Source of the DNA: Lewinella sp039816955
GTDB lineage: Bacteria; Bacteroidota; Bacteroidia; Chitinophagales; Saprospiraceae
Length of the DNA stretch: 64,000 nt
Assembly: GCA_039816955.1 (NCBI GenBank)
Contig: JBCBWU010000009.1
Coordinates: 4,226-68,225 of the forward strand
Reading direction: 5' to 3'
The notes beneath the pieces were generated by a model, which was given only the letters and a program-made list of their open reading frames with translations, did no database searches and was not told where the DNA came from. Every line of letters begins with the position of its first letter. Position 1 is the stretch's first letter. Positions 43,216-53,000 of the stretch are shown here, one piece after another. Both the position numbers and the translations under genes were made by a program.

Positions 43216-45282
43216 TTACTCAAATTCCACAACCAAGACATCCGTATACGGTGAGGTATCCCCATCCTCAAAAATAGCCTGTAGGATATACCGATAACGA
43301 CTACCCGAGCGTACGCTGAGATCAGAATAGCTAAGTTGTTCGCCAGGTAGTACTTTTAATAAGCTTGGCGGATCATCATCCGTGCCACGGTAAAGGTAAT
43401 ACTGGCGTGGTGCCTCCGAATATACCCATTGCAGTTCAATACTATTTTCGTCCAGTAAGGGCTGCCCTAAAAAGTTGTCGATTGGGCTACGTACCCCAAA
43501 GTCTTTTAGGCGTAAACTCACGGGTTGGGCGGGCTCAGATTCCAGTCCGTCATCATCAATCACGAGCATGGTGTAGGCGTACGTCAGGTTGGGTTGGACC
43601 AGCGAATCGACATAGCTAGCAACAAAATCGGCAATATCAAAGCGGTAAATGAGGGCAAAGTCATCCTCGTTCTCCATTTCCCGGCGGTATAATTCGAAGG
43701 TTTGCGCGTCTGGCGCTGGGCTGGTGGTCCACTCCAGCGTTACTTTTCGTCCATCATTGTCTACTTTGGTAAACTGGGACGGTTCTGGTGGAAACACATC
43801 TGGTTTCTTTAGCGCCAATACAGGGGTGAAGGGGGAGCCATTTCCGCGGGTATCTACACTCCGCAGTTGGTAATAGACCCAATCGTTTCCAGTCTCCATA
43901 TCTACGGTGTCAATATGTGCCGGGCCGGGTAGCGCATCCGCCGTGATCATGGCCAATTCCCGATCCTCATAGTATCCTTTGAACAAGTAGTACCCTAGTA
44001 AATCTGGTTCGTTACTCGTAATCCAGTTGAGTTGGACGATTCCGTTCGAGTCAATGGTTCCAGTAAAATCTCGCGGAATGGCTGGTGGCGTCACATCATA
44101 GGCCATGACCAAGGATTCAAAGCTCGATAAAACAGTGCCTTGGTGAGACACGGCCTGTACCCGAAAGAAGTTAGAGCGAAACTTCATGGGTACGCTTACC
44201 TCCCGTGCTTGAGGGGAGATGTTATCCAACGCAAGGCGATAATTATGGCCCGCTGAGTCCGTTTCTACAATGCGAAACTCTCGGAGTAGAAACTCTTTTT
44301 CTGGATCAAATTCCCACAAGATTACTGCGTGATTGCTATCGGTTTGAATAGTCTTAGTCAGCAGTGGACTATGTCTAATATCCTCTTTCCCTTCACCGGT
44401 AATTCTACTTTCGTTGATGCTCAAGCCACCCAGGAAATCAGCTCCCCTCAGGCGGTAGATAACGGGTACATCATTTTCCGGTAGGATGTCTTCGTAGTAC
44501 AGAAACTTAAGGGCTTCACCCGCTCCCGCAATAGTGTCATTGTCGTTAATGAGGGGTAGCTCAAAAGTCTGTTCCCAGTTTTGTCCTTCGTCGAAAGAGC
44601 GTTCCAGCTCCCAGCCAAAGAAATCGTTGCGGTATTCGAGGGTACGCCACTGCAGCTCCACCCGGCGATCTTTGAAAGTCGCATCCAGTTCCGGTACTTT
44701 AGGGTCCTGCCAGTTATTGATATCAAAGTCAATCCAAATGGTGTCACCACTCGGGGTAGGAAAGACTTTGAGCGCATATAATTCCACCTCCGGATCCAAT
44801 GGGCGGGTGTAGCCCAGGCCCGAGCGTTCAATAGCGGGCCAGAGGTAGCCCAAGCCGTAGTTGCTAAACTGGTGCCGGTGTAGCCAGGCACTTTCTTCGG
44901 TATCCTCGTATTCGGGCGCCAGGAAGGTTTCCAGCAGAAAGTCGGCATCCATCTCGCGTCCGTATACGGAGGTGATGGCTAAGGTGTCCCAAGTGCTGGG
45001 TAGCAGTTGGTTGCGCCAGCCAGCGTAGGTCAGCGGTTGCAAGGGCTGTTGGTCTAGCAGGGTGAGGGTAGGACGTATATCGCTCCCTTCTACTGCGTAG
45101 ACCTCCAATTGCATATTACCATCAATAGCGTGCTGGAAAGCATCCAGCGGTATGGGCATCCAACGGACATAGAGTTGCCCGTCGGCGATTTTTCGAAAAA
45201 TGCGGTATTCTTCTTCTTGTGCTTCTAGTGCACCAAGTCCGAGAACCATCAGTAAGAAGAGTAAGCAGTACTTATGCATCAT
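43216..45282 (-). CDS. Exported fibronectin-like repeat protein, 688 aa
   Basis: The last gene of the minus-strand block. Started at the ATG at 45282 (a TTG two codons earlier also fits), it has a signal peptide (M-M-H-K-Y-C-L-L-F-L-L ... L-E-A-Q) and about 195 residues of unassigned N-terminal sequence. Several fibronectin type III-like modules follow, recognisable by V-E-L-Q-W-R-T, F-G-W-E-L-E-R-S, V-Q-L-N-W-I-T-S-N-E-P-D-L-L-G-Y-Y, V-T-L-E-W-T-T-S-P-A-P-D and Y-R-Y-I-L-Q-A-I. There is no T9SS tail or transmembrane segment. It begins 9 bp after the 1164-residue gene, so the two are almost certainly co-expressed. Its role is probably structural or binding, in the same surface complex. Confidence 0.75.
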   Translation of the reverse strand: MMHKYCLLFLLMVLGLGALEAQEEEYRIFRKIADGQLYVRWMPIPLDAFQHAIDGNMQLEVYAVEGSDIRPTLTLLDQQPLQPLTYAGWRNQLLPSTWDTLAITSVYGREMDADFLLETFLAPEYEDTEESAWLHRHQFSNYGLGYLWPAIERSGLGYTRPLDPEVELYALKVFPTPSGDTIWIDFDINNWQDPKVPELDATFKDRRVELQWRTLEYRNDFFGWELERSFDEGQNWEQTFELPLINDNDTIAGAGEALKFLYYEDILPENDVPVIYRLRGADFLGGLSINESRITGEGKEDIRHSPLLTKTIQTDSNHAVILWEFDPEKEFLLREFRIVETDSAGHNYRLALDNISPQAREVSVPMKFRSNFFRVQAVSHQGTVLSSFESLVMAYDVTPPAIPRDFTGTIDSNGIVQLNWITSNEPDLLGYYLFKGYYEDRELAMITADALPGPAHIDTVDMETGNDWVYYQLRSVDTRGNGSPFTPVLALKKPDVFPPEPSQFTKVDNDGRKVTLEWTTSPAPDAQTFELYRREMENEDDFALIYRFDIADFVASYVDSLVQPNLTYAYTMLVIDDDGLESEPAQPVSLRLKDFGVRSPIDNFLGQPLLDENSIELQWVYSEAPRQYYLYRGTDDDPPSLLKVLPGEQLSYSDLSVRSGSRYRYILQAIFEDGDTSPYTDVLVVEFE

Positions 45283-45291
45283 GTGCAAAAC

Positions 45292-48200
45292 TTAGTTGTT
45301 TATTGGAGTGCCGCAGCGATCCCCAATATTCACTTTTACATTTATGTTGATGACCAGCCTGAACTTTACTTGTATGTAGAGCCAAGTGGGTTTAGGTAAA
45401 TCAGCATCGATAAGCACCCCTAAACTTAGGCTTTTACCAATGCCCCGGTAGCGAGCGTGCCCATCCAGGTAGGCCCAAATCCTACCCGTGGCGCGCCAAC
45501 CCTTGTGTCCGTGTGGACTCACATTGCACTGCGAGCAGCGCGTATCGGATGCGTAACGTAGGAGCGATACATCAAATCCCGCTCCCACATCGGCTTGGAT
45601 GCTGTTCTTACTGTAGGCTCCTTTGTTACGAATTCGTTTGTCAATGGTGGCGAAGACTGCCGCACCAAAGGCAAAACCACTACCCTGTGCTGCTCTACCG
45701 GCCAGTTGGTTTCGGTTCTCTGCTGGCTGGGTACTGATACCGAAATAAGCAGCCGCCATCGGGTGCAGTGGTGGTGGGCCCGGAATATCGTTACCCGTAA
45801 GGAAATAGGCATCGGCACCAGCGGTAATCCCTTGTCCCAGGTTGAGGCTTACGCCAATGGGCGGTAAGGGAAGGCCGTCTCCGGCAATGATCATATTATT
45901 AGAATATCCACCTACGTAAATATGCCAGCGGTTTTGCGGCGTACTGAACAGAAAGTCTACACCACCTTGTCCAGTAATGACTCCCTGCGCAGCACTTATA
46001 TACACCCGGAAAGTGCCCTGAAATTCGAAGCCCTGTTCGAAGTTCATCCGAATAAAGGCCGTGGCCAGGATACGATCGTAGGGTGCTTTTACTTCATTGT
46101 CGTCCTTTTGCTCCGACTGCTCCTTGCTTAGCGGGAGGTCACTGATACGGTCGCGTAGCTTTTCGCTGAACTTCACGATGCCCGGTGCTGGAATACCGTT
46201 TTTGGGTACAATCTCGGCCTTGCCGTAAAACATGATCTCCTGCAAGCCGGTGCCTGAGAAGCGAAGTTCTAAAGTAGCTACTCCATCGAGTACATCGGTG
46301 CCGGGCGTTTTGAAGGCCACTGTCGCTTTGAGGCCGAGGGTGGTGGGTTGGTAGGGAACGTATTTGGCACCTGAGGTCATAGTACCCATACTGGCATTGC
46401 TGCCGCCCATGAGGTTTACGCTTTCCAGTTTCATGTGGTAGTAAGCACCGCCACCAAAACCATTGATTTCAATAGGGCCTAAAATGATGCCCGGACCAGC
46501 GGTATTCCACTCCACAAAACCATCCACATACCAGTACTTAAAGTTGGTCTGCCCGAACATGGCGTTGAGTTCCACCGTCAGCATTGGGTCGTCCGGTGGG
46601 GTATACTTACCGATTTTGACGGACAAGGAGCCTTGCCAGCCTTTACCGTAGACGGGATCATTATCAAAAATGTAGGCGTAACCGAATATCTCTAGCCCTT
46701 GCAGTTTGATGTCAACTATAATGCCGTCCAGGTCCAGACCGTCACTTTCCCATTGATCGTTTCCATCGTCTACCGTGAGCTCGCCCTTTACGTTGACTTT
46801 TGTCTCTACCGCAAAACCGTTATCATTTTGCTCCAAGAGGTTGAAGTCAATATCCACCGATAATTTGATGCCACCACCAGGGACCGCAGTCAACTTGGGA
46901 TCAGCGATGGGGATATTGTAACCCATAACCTTTATCTCACTCTCAAAGCTTAGGTACCCGCCAGTCATGAGGGATAATTTATTTCCCGTAGTGGCTAAAC
47001 GGAGCTTATGAAAGTTGATCTTTGGCGCTTTGACACTGAGGCTATCCTGTGGCTTATTACTGTCATCTTCTTTACTGCCCAGTTTGCCACGGATGGCCGC
47101 AAAACCATTGAGTACTGCTACGGGTTCGAAGGAATTGGGAGTAACCGTAATATCCAGATAAGAGCCGGGGTATATGTTCACATCCGCCATCTTGAATACT
47201 GGGAAAGTGAGGGTGTCAACGGGGGTAACGTTGAAGTTGAAGGACCGATCCGGGATGTTGACGAAAGCAGAGTAACCAAAGCCTTGCGTTTTCTTAGCAA
47301 TTGGGATACCCACCTCACCACCAAAGCCAAAGCCCACTACATCACTGGCTACAAGTTCAAGTTCGAGGTCCTCTATGGAGTAGCGCCAGCCATCCATGCT
47401 ACCATCATCGGAGCCGAGTACATTTTCGGCGTAGAAAAGCCCAGAAACTCCGTGCCCATCAATGAGTAGATTTTCTACACCAATGGCCGTTCGGCAATTG
47501 CTGACGGCAACTGGTGGCGGTGATTCTTGTTCCGGTAGGATCAGCTCTGGTTCAGCCGGCCCACCTTTGGCACCTGGCAAGTCTATTGCATCACCGTAGG
47601 CGTACATGCCCGTGTCATCAAGCAGCAGCATGCCGCCAGAGGACGGAGACTGGGTATTGGTGACACAGCCCTTTTTTTTGATCTGGCGCGGTAAAGTAAC
47701 CTCCAGATTTTTGATGAATACACCACGCCACATGGTTGGATTGGGAGGGAGCAGTCCCTGTTGTGTGTAAGCGGGTGGAAAAACTACATTCGGGCTATTG
47801 CGGAAATCACTAAAGTCAAAGACAGCTGTAGAAAGATTAAATGCAACATCTGTGTACGAGGCGGGCGCAAAATTGGGTAGGTCAATCTCCACTAGGAGAT
47901 TTTGCCAATCATTCACTACCGTTTGGATACTGCCGGTTACTCGTCCGGTAGGTAGCGGGTCGGCATTGGCATTGACGGGTACAATCCAGTCGCGACTGAA
48001 GAGGACATCGGCGTCTACGCCCATTTCTACGAAGCCATCACAGTCGATTCGCACGAAGGTACCGAGCGCTTGGGTGTTTGGTCCTGATCCAGTCTCGTAG
48101 TAGCGTTTGAGTACCAGCCCAAATTTTTCGGGATTGGTGGATCCAATGGGCACATCGCTGTACAGCCCAATAATGGCATCGCCGATGATACCACCGTCGT

Positions 48201-48786
48201 GCGAGAATTTCAGGTTGGGGGTGCCAAAGAAGAGTTCTACATACTGAGAGCCCGTGGTGGTGCCTTGCCCGGTACTGGCGCTTACCTTCTGTTGCGGTAG
48301 CTCCATTCGTACCACTACTTCCAGTTGAGCATAATCTGGATACAGGCGCAGCTTATCAAATACAATAGCAATGGGGACATTACTGATGGTGTCGGCAAGA
48401 ATCACCGGGAAGTCGATCCAGGCCAGTGAATCCAGGCGGCGCAGGAAGTTACCTACTGCCATGGCATCCTGAATCTTCTGCCTGGCTGCCGCAATGGCGG
48501 GTAGGTTATTAGCCTGTTGTTCCAGTTGCATTAGTTCGGTAGCAATATTATCATCGTTACCGGGAGGGGCCGTAGGGATCGTCAGGTCTTGCGAAAAGTC
48601 AAAACTGCGCCGCATCACCGGTGCCGTTGGTGGTACTGGCAGAGTGTTTTTGGGCGGAGCTGACGTAATCTCCTGGTGTAGCAGGCTATCTACGGGGCCG
48701 GTGCCAGGATTGGTGTTGGCAGCAAGCTGCAACGAAGCCCAGAGGCCAAGCCAAAAGAGTAGAAAGCGGGTAGAGCGTCGGAGCAT
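45292..48786 (-). CDS. Large exported beta-rich protein, 1164 aa, unknown family
   Basis: A signal peptide (M-L-R-R-S-T-R-F-L-L-F-W-L-G) is followed by a proline-rich stretch and then long beta-rich sequence with repeated aspartate/glycine strands, such as I-V-D-I-K-L-Q-G-L-E-I-F-G-Y and L-S-V-K-I-G-K-Y. The C-terminal 150 residues alternate hydrophobic and polar residues with aromatic ends (F-A-F-G-A-A-V-F-A-T-I; S-L-S-L-G-V-L-I-D-A-D-L; W-L-Y-I-Q-V-K-F-R-L-V-I), a pattern compatible with a membrane barrel or a large beta-sheet layer. I do not recognise the family. It starts 2 bases after the stop of the 247-residue gene, indicating tight translational coupling. A partner in exporting or displaying the upstream toxin protein is an inference from context. 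Confidence 0.7.
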   Translation of the reverse strand: MLRRSTRFLLFWLGLWASLQLAANTNPGTGPVDSLLHQEITSAPPKNTLPVPPTAPVMRRSFDFSQDLTIPTAPPGNDDNIATELMQLEQQANNLPAIAAARQKIQDAMAVGNFLRRLDSLAWIDFPVILADTISNVPIAIVFDKLRLYPDYAQLEVVVRMELPQQKVSASTGQGTTTGSQYVELFFGTPNLKFSHDGGIIGDAIIGLYSDVPIGSTNPEKFGLVLKRYYETGSGPNTQALGTFVRIDCDGFVEMGVDADVLFSRDWIVPVNANADPLPTGRVTGSIQTVVNDWQNLLVEIDLPNFAPASYTDVAFNLSTAVFDFSDFRNSPNVVFPPAYTQQGLLPPNPTMWRGVFIKNLEVTLPRQIKKKGCVTNTQSPSSGGMLLLDDTGMYAYGDAIDLPGAKGGPAEPELILPEQESPPPVAVSNCRTAIGVENLLIDGHGVSGLFYAENVLGSDDGSMDGWRYSIEDLELELVASDVVGFGFGGEVGIPIAKKTQGFGYSAFVNIPDRSFNFNVTPVDTLTFPVFKMADVNIYPGSYLDITVTPNSFEPVAVLNGFAAIRGKLGSKEDDSNKPQDSLSVKAPKINFHKLRLATTGNKLSLMTGGYLSFESEIKVMGYNIPIADPKLTAVPGGGIKLSVDIDFNLLEQNDNGFAVETKVNVKGELTVDDGNDQWESDGLDLDGIIVDIKLQGLEIFGYAYIFDNDPVYGKGWQGSLSVKIGKYTPPDDPMLTVELNAMFGQTNFKYWYVDGFVEWNTAGPGIILGPIEINGFGGGAYYHMKLESVNLMGGSNASMGTMTSGAKYVPYQPTTLGLKATVAFKTPGTDVLDGVATLELRFSGTGLQEIMFYGKAEIVPKNGIPAPGIVKFSEKLRDRISDLPLSKEQSEQKDDNEVKAPYDRILATAFIRMNFEQGFEFQGTFRVYISAAQGVITGQGGVDFLFSTPQNRWHIYVGGYSNNMIIAGDGLPLPPIGVSLNLGQGITAGADAYFLTGNDIPGPPPLHPMAAAYFGISTQPAENRNQLAGRAAQGSGFAFGAAVFATIDKRIRNKGAYSKNSIQADVGAGFDVSLLRYASDTRCSQCNVSPHGHKGWRATGRIWAYLDGHARYRGIGKSLSLGVLIDADLPKPTWLYIQVKFRLVININVKVNIGDRCGTPINN

Positions 48787-48787
48787 A

Positions 48788-49531
48788 CTAGTAGGTTTCC
48801 GTGTTAATGAGATAGTCAGCGCGGTTTAATTGTATCCAAGCCCGGGCAGTTTCCAATGCAGTTGGGTAATCATCCGTTTCGAGATCACCACTAATACCAA
48901 CCTCAAGCGGGAAATTGAGAATATGCGGAGCCACCATTTCCAGCAATCGATAAGCACAATTGATCTGTCCGGAGCCGTGTAGATCAGCCATGTAGCAATT
49001 GCGGTCGTCGAGTAAAATTTGATCAAAGAAGAAGTCAAAAACCTCTCGGCGGCGGGTATAAATCAGCTGTGGAGCTATGGTGAAAACGAAATCGTCATTT
49101 ACTTCTACCGTTTGCAGCAGCGTGCGTAGGCGGCCAATCCGGCTGGGGTCTCCAGCCCGAATCATAGCCAAATCGTAATCATTTTGCATGCGCGTACTGC
49201 GGCGGTACTCGTAGGGTACGGCATTGAGCGCCTGCGTCCGCCCCAACCAGCCAGCCAGCAGGAAGAAGCGGTTGCGGTAGGGGACATCAGCGAGGAGCAT
49301 GGCGGAGTCGATGGTGATGAGGTCTTGGGGGTGGATGTCTGCTAGTGTGAGTCTTTCTAGGTCTCGGATAGCAGTGTAGAGGTTCTGAGTTGCTGCTGCT
49401 TCGACAATTCCATTAGCTGGTAATTGTTGGGCAAATACGAAGTTGATGCTGGTAGTCCCAAACATTAAGTACGTTCCTAAAAAAAACTTCGTCAGCATTA
49501 TGGCTGAGTTTTTAACCAATGCTTTGTTCAT
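48788..49531 (-). CDS. Exported hypothetical protein, 247 aa
   Basis: A signal peptide (M-N-K-A-L-V-K-N ... N-F-V-F-A-Q-Q) is followed by a mostly helical mature part: A-A-A-T-Q-N-L-Y-T-A-I-R-D-L-E-R-L-T, Y-R-R-S-T-R-M-Q-N-D-Y-D-L-A-M, E-V-F-D-F-F-F-D-Q-I-L-L-D-D. Three cysteines are clustered around C-Y-M-A-D and C-A-Y-R. No family is recognised. It lies 87 bp after the candidate immunity gene and one base before the 1164-residue gene, so it is probably translated from the same mRNA and acts in the same periplasmic or surface assembly. Confidence 0.7.
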   Translation of the reverse strand: MNKALVKNSAIMLTKFFLGTYLMFGTTSINFVFAQQLPANGIVEAAATQNLYTAIRDLERLTLADIHPQDLITIDSAMLLADVPYRNRFFLLAGWLGRTQALNAVPYEYRRSTRMQNDYDLAMIRAGDPSRIGRLRTLLQTVEVNDDFVFTIAPQLIYTRRREVFDFFFDQILLDDRNCYMADLHGSGQINCAYRLLEMVAPHILNFPLEVGISGDLETDDYPTALETARAWIQLNRADYLINTETY

Positions 49532-49618
49532 TATAGAATGATGTTTTATGCTGCTTAGCGCACCTTTTTATCATAAAGCCACCCGATGGCACCGTTATCT
49601 TGGTTGATTGTGGTTGCA

Positions 49619-49993
49619 TCACCTGGGGAGAACCTCCCAAAATCTAGCTGAAGTGGGAATGTGTACTAAAAAATCATCCTGGTTTTCAATCCACTTACCA
49701 TTCCAATCGGATGTAACTCGTTGTTCAAGCGCTTGATCATAGTAATTGTTAAGAAGCGTCTTAGTGTCCAAGTTTATTAGCAGTTCAGGTAAGTACTTTG
49801 ATGAGTGCTGCGCTGTCCATTGACTAGTGTCTACCCTCAAATTTTCTATCTCATCAAGGTAGGTTCCATTTGCGATCTCTACAGCCCAGTCATCAAGTAA
49901 CCAAAACGAGTTTTCTCCATAGTGAAATATTGGCTTCCCGTTCTTGATGATGCATACCAAAATGCCACCTGTTAAGTCTTTTAGTGATTTCAT
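49619..49993 (-). CDS. Candidate immunity protein for the HINT-linked toxin
   Basis: A 124-residue soluble protein without a signal peptide. It has a beta-rich start (G-G-I-L-V-C-I-I-K-N-G-K-P-I-F-H-Y-G), a W-L-L-D-D-W-A-V-E-I-A-N-G segment and helices in the second half. It starts 9 bp after the stop of the giant toxin-like protein. Size, cytoplasmic location, unrelatedness to the other genes in the block and position directly after the toxin tip are all as expected of a polymorphic-toxin immunity protein. The sequence family itself is not recognised, so the assignment rests on context. Confidence 0.6.
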   Translation of the reverse strand: MKSLKDLTGGILVCIIKNGKPIFHYGENSFWLLDDWAVEIANGTYLDEIENLRVDTSQWTAQHSSKYLPELLINLDTKTLLNNYYDQALEQRVTSDWNGKWIENQDDFLVHIPTSARFWEVLPR

Positions 49994-50002
49994 TTTTGCA
50001 AT

Positions 50003-53000
50003 TTATTCAACAATTCGAGCAGTACCCTCAATATAGTTGGCTTCAATCAGGGTTTGCCATGCTTCCTTTATACCGAAAGGATGACCAGGTTGTGTTGGAT
50101 CCACAATTTGAGGAGAGTTGTTATTCAATGGATTACTTCCTGCCCTATGTTGTGGTATTGCTTCGCTTTTCATTTGATCATCAAGCCATCTGGGAACTTC
50201 AAATTCAATAATTACCCCACCAGGTCTTGGAGGTGTGACATCTTTAAAGTCACCAAGTATGTTTACTCCTTGACCGGTAACGTAGTAGTTAGCATGGTCT
50301 AGATCATCGGTACTGAAATATAGCTCCCTTGATTTATCGTTGAAAGTTAGATTTCCATTCGGTTCGACAGTGAGTAGTTCTCTACTGGTTGCGGTTCCAC
50401 TGCCACCGCCTTGAACTCGGTAATACTTTACATTACCCCCCGAGCCGACAGCATTGTCATAACGGGTCATTTTCTTTAATGTAGCTAAGTATCCTAAGAA
50501 GTTCCCCGTTCTAAAGGACGGAGATCCACGGTCGATTCTATCCCAAGACGAAAAGTTAATTTCGTCAGCTTCAAAGGCATTTTTTAAGCGAGAATCTGCA
50601 TTAGCATCGCTCAGTAACCTTTTGACCTGGTTTGGATCAGCCCCATCCGCGATCCAGTTGTCAACTTTATTAAGCCAAATCGTTTTAATTCTCAGTGTTG
50701 GAGCATCAGCAGCGGTTTGCCAAGCTCTTATTCGGCTCTCAAGTGCATTGAGGTCTGGAGAATTCTTTAGGAAATCTGATAAGTCACTATGGACATATAG
50801 ATCCTTGCTCAGATCATCGATAAGTGATTCCGGATTTATCCCGTCAAAAACATCAATGATCCGTTGTGTCTGGGCCTCAGAAAAACCGAGGTGCTTCAAC
50901 ATGAAGTTGCAATAGTTCGGCGGTAGCCAAATACCAGACTCTCCTATTAAATAGCCTTGTTGATTCTCAAGATGAATGTCATAGGTGGATACTTCGCCCG
51001 CTAAGACCTGCACGCTGTCGACAGTTACAAGTAAACTTGCCAAGCTGAGAATTTGCATCCCCCTGCGTAGGCTATCAGAAACCACTGTGCGGCCTAGCTT
51101 TGGTATAAACAAAGAGTGCCCACTCGTAATATCAAACGAGAACTGCTTGGTAAAGATCCGTAGAATGTGGCTCGCACCACTTTCGATGCGGCGAGTAACT
51201 CTGGAAATTACTGGGGCCCTATGTGGTTCTGCTGCTGCGGCGTATACAGTATCGCCCTCGTTGAGCGCTGAGAGACGTACTAAACCTTCGGGAGTTTGAA
51301 CGGGGGTGTCAGCCCCTAGACAACCACAAGCCTTGAGCTTAGTCGTCCCATCTGGTTTTTCAACTACTCCCATCTTTCCGTCTGGCGAGGGATCTATTAC
51401 TTGATCATTGGTGCCCACGTTTTGCTCTCGTCCAAAATTGCCAAATTTATTGCCGGTGGCGGGGTCTATATCAGTAGTCGCCTCCAGTACTGAAATTTCC
51501 ACGTCGGTCCCATTCTTTTTATACAGGACACTCCACGACGTAGGCGTTAGTTGTTGTAAACGAACCAAGCCTGCGGCGGCTAATTGGTCGAGCCAGTTTT
51601 TAATTCGTAGGTTGAAACCAGAGAAGGCAAGGGGAATATTGAGACCTAAGCGTTTGCGAGCCTGTAATTCCCGTTTTGGCCCCGTACCGTCTTTTTGGTA
51701 ATAGAGTTTTCCGTCGGCATCATCCGTAATATTGCCAGCCTTGAAATCAGCCTCGTCAATATCAAAGGGCTGGCCATCTTTGTCGATGAGTGTTACCTTG
51801 TCTCCATCTATGGTGCCAAGTTTGTTCATGGGGAAATCATCACTCAGTTTCAGGATTCTCCGCCTTATTCCGCCCGTTGCTTTATTCGCTATTCGGAAGC
51901 CAATCCCGAGTATGTCTGTCATGTCCTCTACCTTATTTAGCACTTTAGCGATGGTTAAGACTATCCTCCCCGCTGAGGTAGACGCAAGCGCTGGTGCACC
52001 TGCCCCTGCGGTGAGTACCGCGCAAGCCACACCAAGAGCTACTCCGGCAGTATTGTGGAAAGCCGTACACGGGTTCTGGGCGAAATTGAATTGATCCCTA
52101 AGTTCGTATAGTAGACACCAGTACCCTTGACATTCCAGCGTCACACCATCAGGTTCAAATCGTTCCATTTTCTCCAAATTGGCGAGCATGTCCGTAAACT
52201 TGGTGTACTCGCCAACCGGATCAACGACCCATTTAAGCAATTTTGGAACGGTTCCTAAAATGTCGATCATTCCATTCCATACCCCGCAGATAAAGGCAAA
52301 CTGATACCTAGATACATTCTGATTTAAGGTAGTGGTAAAGCCAAGTTGATCCAACTGGGTGCCCTGCATCATATTCAATACCAACATGATATTAGCATTG
52401 ATCGGCGCCATGATAAAACCGTAAACGTCAGCGTAGACTGGCTTATATATATCCGTACTGTCACAGTTCCAGGCGTACTCTGGAATTTTGATGTAATTCA
52501 GCGATTTTTCTACGAAGTCTAGGAACTCGTAGACCCCACGGGCTAGCGCTTGGAAACCACTGCCAATAGCGGCAAACAGTCCTTGTTCCGTGTAATTCTG
52601 GTGGTAGGTGAAGAAGTCTTTGGCATTCTGTGACCATCCATCAGTACCTCTTACGGTCCAGGAGCCGTCTGCTAATTGGTGTAGCCATATTTTTCTGAGC
52701 GGATCAGCCGAGTGGTTCTGTGCTTTCGTAATTGATTCCTGATCGCCTTCCTTAGAGATGACGATGTAGGCTCTTAGCGTTCTTCGTTGTATGGAGTTAC
52801 CCAGTCCATCGTCAGTGGTAATTGGTTGGCCACCGGAAATAAGACTTGCAAGTCCGGTAGTATCTAGGTTTACACCAGCAAAGTTGATAATCCATGGGCA
52901 GCTTTTGGTGACACAGCTACCGCCGGAGCTGGTATAGGAAATGATCTTACCGGGCTCATTCGAACTGCAATAGGTTTGATCATCGTACCGAAGTAAAGCT

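Noticed and set aside
43365..43619. Many open frames of 60-150 codons antisense to the large secreted-protein genes
   Set aside because: They follow the codon pattern of the genes on the other strand and show no independent motifs.
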